Origin: an uncultured Prevotellaceae bacterium
GTDB lineage: Bacteria > Bacteroidota > Bacteroidia > Bacteroidales > Muribaculaceae
Direction of reading: 5' to 3'
Assembly: GCA_937896015.1 (NCBI GenBank)
Contig: CALBLR010000408.1
Coordinates: 1-6,469, forward strand
Length of the DNA: 6,469 nucleotides
The notes beneath the pieces were generated by a model. The model had not been told where the DNA came from and made no database searches. It saw only the letters and a list, made by a program, of their open reading frames with translations. The translations under genes and the position numbers were made by a program. Shown here piece by piece: positions 5,355 to 6,469 of this stretch (within the stretch, counting starts at the first letter, position 1; each line of letters starts with the position of its first letter).

Positions 5355-6469
5355 TTACTTGCTCTTTAGGTTGTCGTCGAAGAACTTGAGCACGCGGCGG
5401 TAGAGCGGCAGGCGCACGTCGCAGCCGTTGATGCTGTGGTTCATGTTGGGATACACCATCATGTCAACCAGCTTGTTGAGGCTTGTGAGGCGCGACACAT
5501 ACTGCATTTCGTTGACAATGTGCACATTGTCGTCGGCACTGCCAAACATCACCATCAGCTTGCCCTTTTGCTGCGCAGCAGCTTCAAGCGGCGAACTGGC
5601 AGTGTAGCCGGCCTCGTTCTCGCGCGGAGTGCGCATGTAGCGCTCGGCATATATGGTGTCGTAGAACCGCCACGAAGTGACTGGGGCGATGGCCACACCG
5701 GCCGCATACTTGCTGCCAGGCTGCGACATGGCCATCAGGGCCTCGTAGCCGCCATAACTCCAGCCCCAAATGCCGATGCGGTCTTTGTCGACGTAGGGCT
5801 GCTGGGCCATGTGGCGCGCAGCCGCAAGCTGGTCGATGGTCTCGTATTTGCCGAGGTTCATATACACCACCGATTCAAACGCCTTGCCGCGCCCACCGGT
5901 GCCGCGCCCGTCGACGCAGGCCACTATGTAGCCCTGCGAGGCAAAGTATTCCTCCCAGTCGAGTTTCCACTTGTTGAGCACCTGCTGCGATCCGGGGCCG
6001 CTGTATTGCGACATTATCACGGGATACTTCTTGCTGGGGTCGAAGTCGACTGGTTTCACCATATATCCGTTGAGCTTCACACCGTCGTCGGTGGTCATTG
6101 TAAAGAACTCACGCTTGGGCACGTCGGCGCGCGTGTATTTCTCGGCATACTCGGCATTGGTCTGCAGGGTGCGCACACGCTTGCCCGTGGCAGTGGCGGT
6201 GACGGCATATTGGTTGGGGGTGCTGGCGTCGCTGTAGTTGCTTATGCAGTAGCTGTAGTCGCTGCTGAAGGCCGAAGCTGCCGTGGTGCCGCTGTCGGGA
6301 CTTATGCGCCTCATGCGGCCGCTGGCGTCAACGCTCGCCACCACACGGTTGAGCTCGCCGTTGGTGGCCTGGAAGTAGAACTGCTTGCGGGCGGCGTCGT
6401 AGCCGTAGAAGTCGGTCACGTTATAGCTGCCGCTGGTGAGCTGCTTGATGAGCGCACCGCTCAGGCTGT
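5355..6469 (-). CDS. Dipeptidyl peptidase IV-like serine protease (S9B), N-terminal part beyond window
   Basis: C-terminal half of a prolyl dipeptidyl aminopeptidase, which removes X-Pro or X-Ala dipeptides from peptide N-termini. Family members in this phylum are usually exported to the periplasm or envelope, but the signal region is not visible. The reading frame runs off the right edge; the last readable residues upstream are SLSGALIKQLTSGSYNV. Numbering from the GTG at 6417-6419, about residues 1-100 are the end of the beta-propeller and the rest is the alpha/beta-hydrolase domain. Ser221 in GWSYGGY, Asp296 in GSADDNVH and His328 in NMNHSI form the triad. Tyr139 in YSGPGSQQ matches the oxyanion Tyr547 of human DPP4, and Tyr253 and Tyr257 match Tyr662 and Tyr666. 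The hydrolase domain closely resembles Porphyromonas gingivalis DPP IV as I recall it. The Glu-Glu motif that binds the substrate amino terminus lies outside the window, so prolyl tripeptidyl peptidase is not excluded. Confidence 0.93.
   Translation of the reverse strand, partial: SLSGALIKQLTSGSYNVTDFYGYDAARKQFYFQATNGELNRVVASVDASGRMRRISPDSGTTAASAFSSDYSYCISNYSDASTPNQYAVTATATGKRVRTLQTNAEYAEKYTRADVPKREFFTMTTDDGVKLNGYMVKPVDFDPSKKYPVIMSQYSGPGSQQVLNKWKLDWEEYFASQGYIVACVDGRGTGGRGKAFESVVYMNLGKYETIDQLAAARHMAQQPYVDKDRIGIWGWSYGGYEALMAMSQPGSKYAAGVAIAPVTSWRFYDTIYAERYMRTPRENEAGYTASSPLEAAAQQKGKLMVMFGSADDNVHIVNEMQYVSRLTSLNKLVDMMVYPNMNHSINGCDVRLPLYRRVLKFFDDNLKSK

Noticed and set aside
1..6469. A novel defence, mobile or CRISPR-like system
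   Set aside because: No transposase, integrase, nuclease, toxin-antitoxin or phage-like gene, no CRISPR repeat and no tRNA was found; all large ORFs belong to common families.

Overview
The window looks like chromosomal DNA from a fairly GC-rich member of the Bacteroidales. The main reason is protein similarity as I recall it: the DPP-IV-like peptidase, the MATE transporter with its YTFLT.APV N-terminus, the MiaA variant with a GLEYK motif, and the acyl-CoA dehydrogenase with a long C-terminal extension all have Bacteroidetes character. Third codon positions are rich in G and C. No Shine-Dalgarno-like purine block precedes the visible starts, which is usual in that phylum. A Muribaculaceae-like genome would fit, but the genus cannot be fixed from this sequence.

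Layout: positions 1-1400 (+) hold the 3' part of an acyl-CoA dehydrogenase gene that begins before the window. Positions 1401-1564 are intergenic, with a strong intrinsic terminator hairpin and other possible structure. Positions 1565-2887 (+) encode a complete MATE-family transporter. The remaining genes are all on the minus strand. In transcription order they are a dipeptidyl peptidase IV gene whose 5' part lies beyond the right edge (5355-6469), miaA-like tRNA dimethylallyltransferase (5347-4394), a uracil permease of the NCS2 family (4357-3143), and a short, less GC-rich ORF for a putative small membrane protein (3100-2894). Gaps between them are 7, 36 and 42 bases, so they could be one transcript. 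The tail of this block converges on the MATE gene with only 6 bases between the stops.

The genes have ordinary housekeeping or nutrient roles: acyl-CoA oxidation, efflux, proline-dipeptide release from peptides, tRNA A37 prenylation and pyrimidine base uptake. No shared pathway links them. I see no mobile element, CRISPR array, tRNA, rRNA or defence system. The points most worth a second look are the unrecognised small membrane protein with its in-frame 12-bp tandem duplication, the non-canonical signature residues in the uracil permease and MiaA, and the terminator-like hairpin just ahead of the MATE gene.
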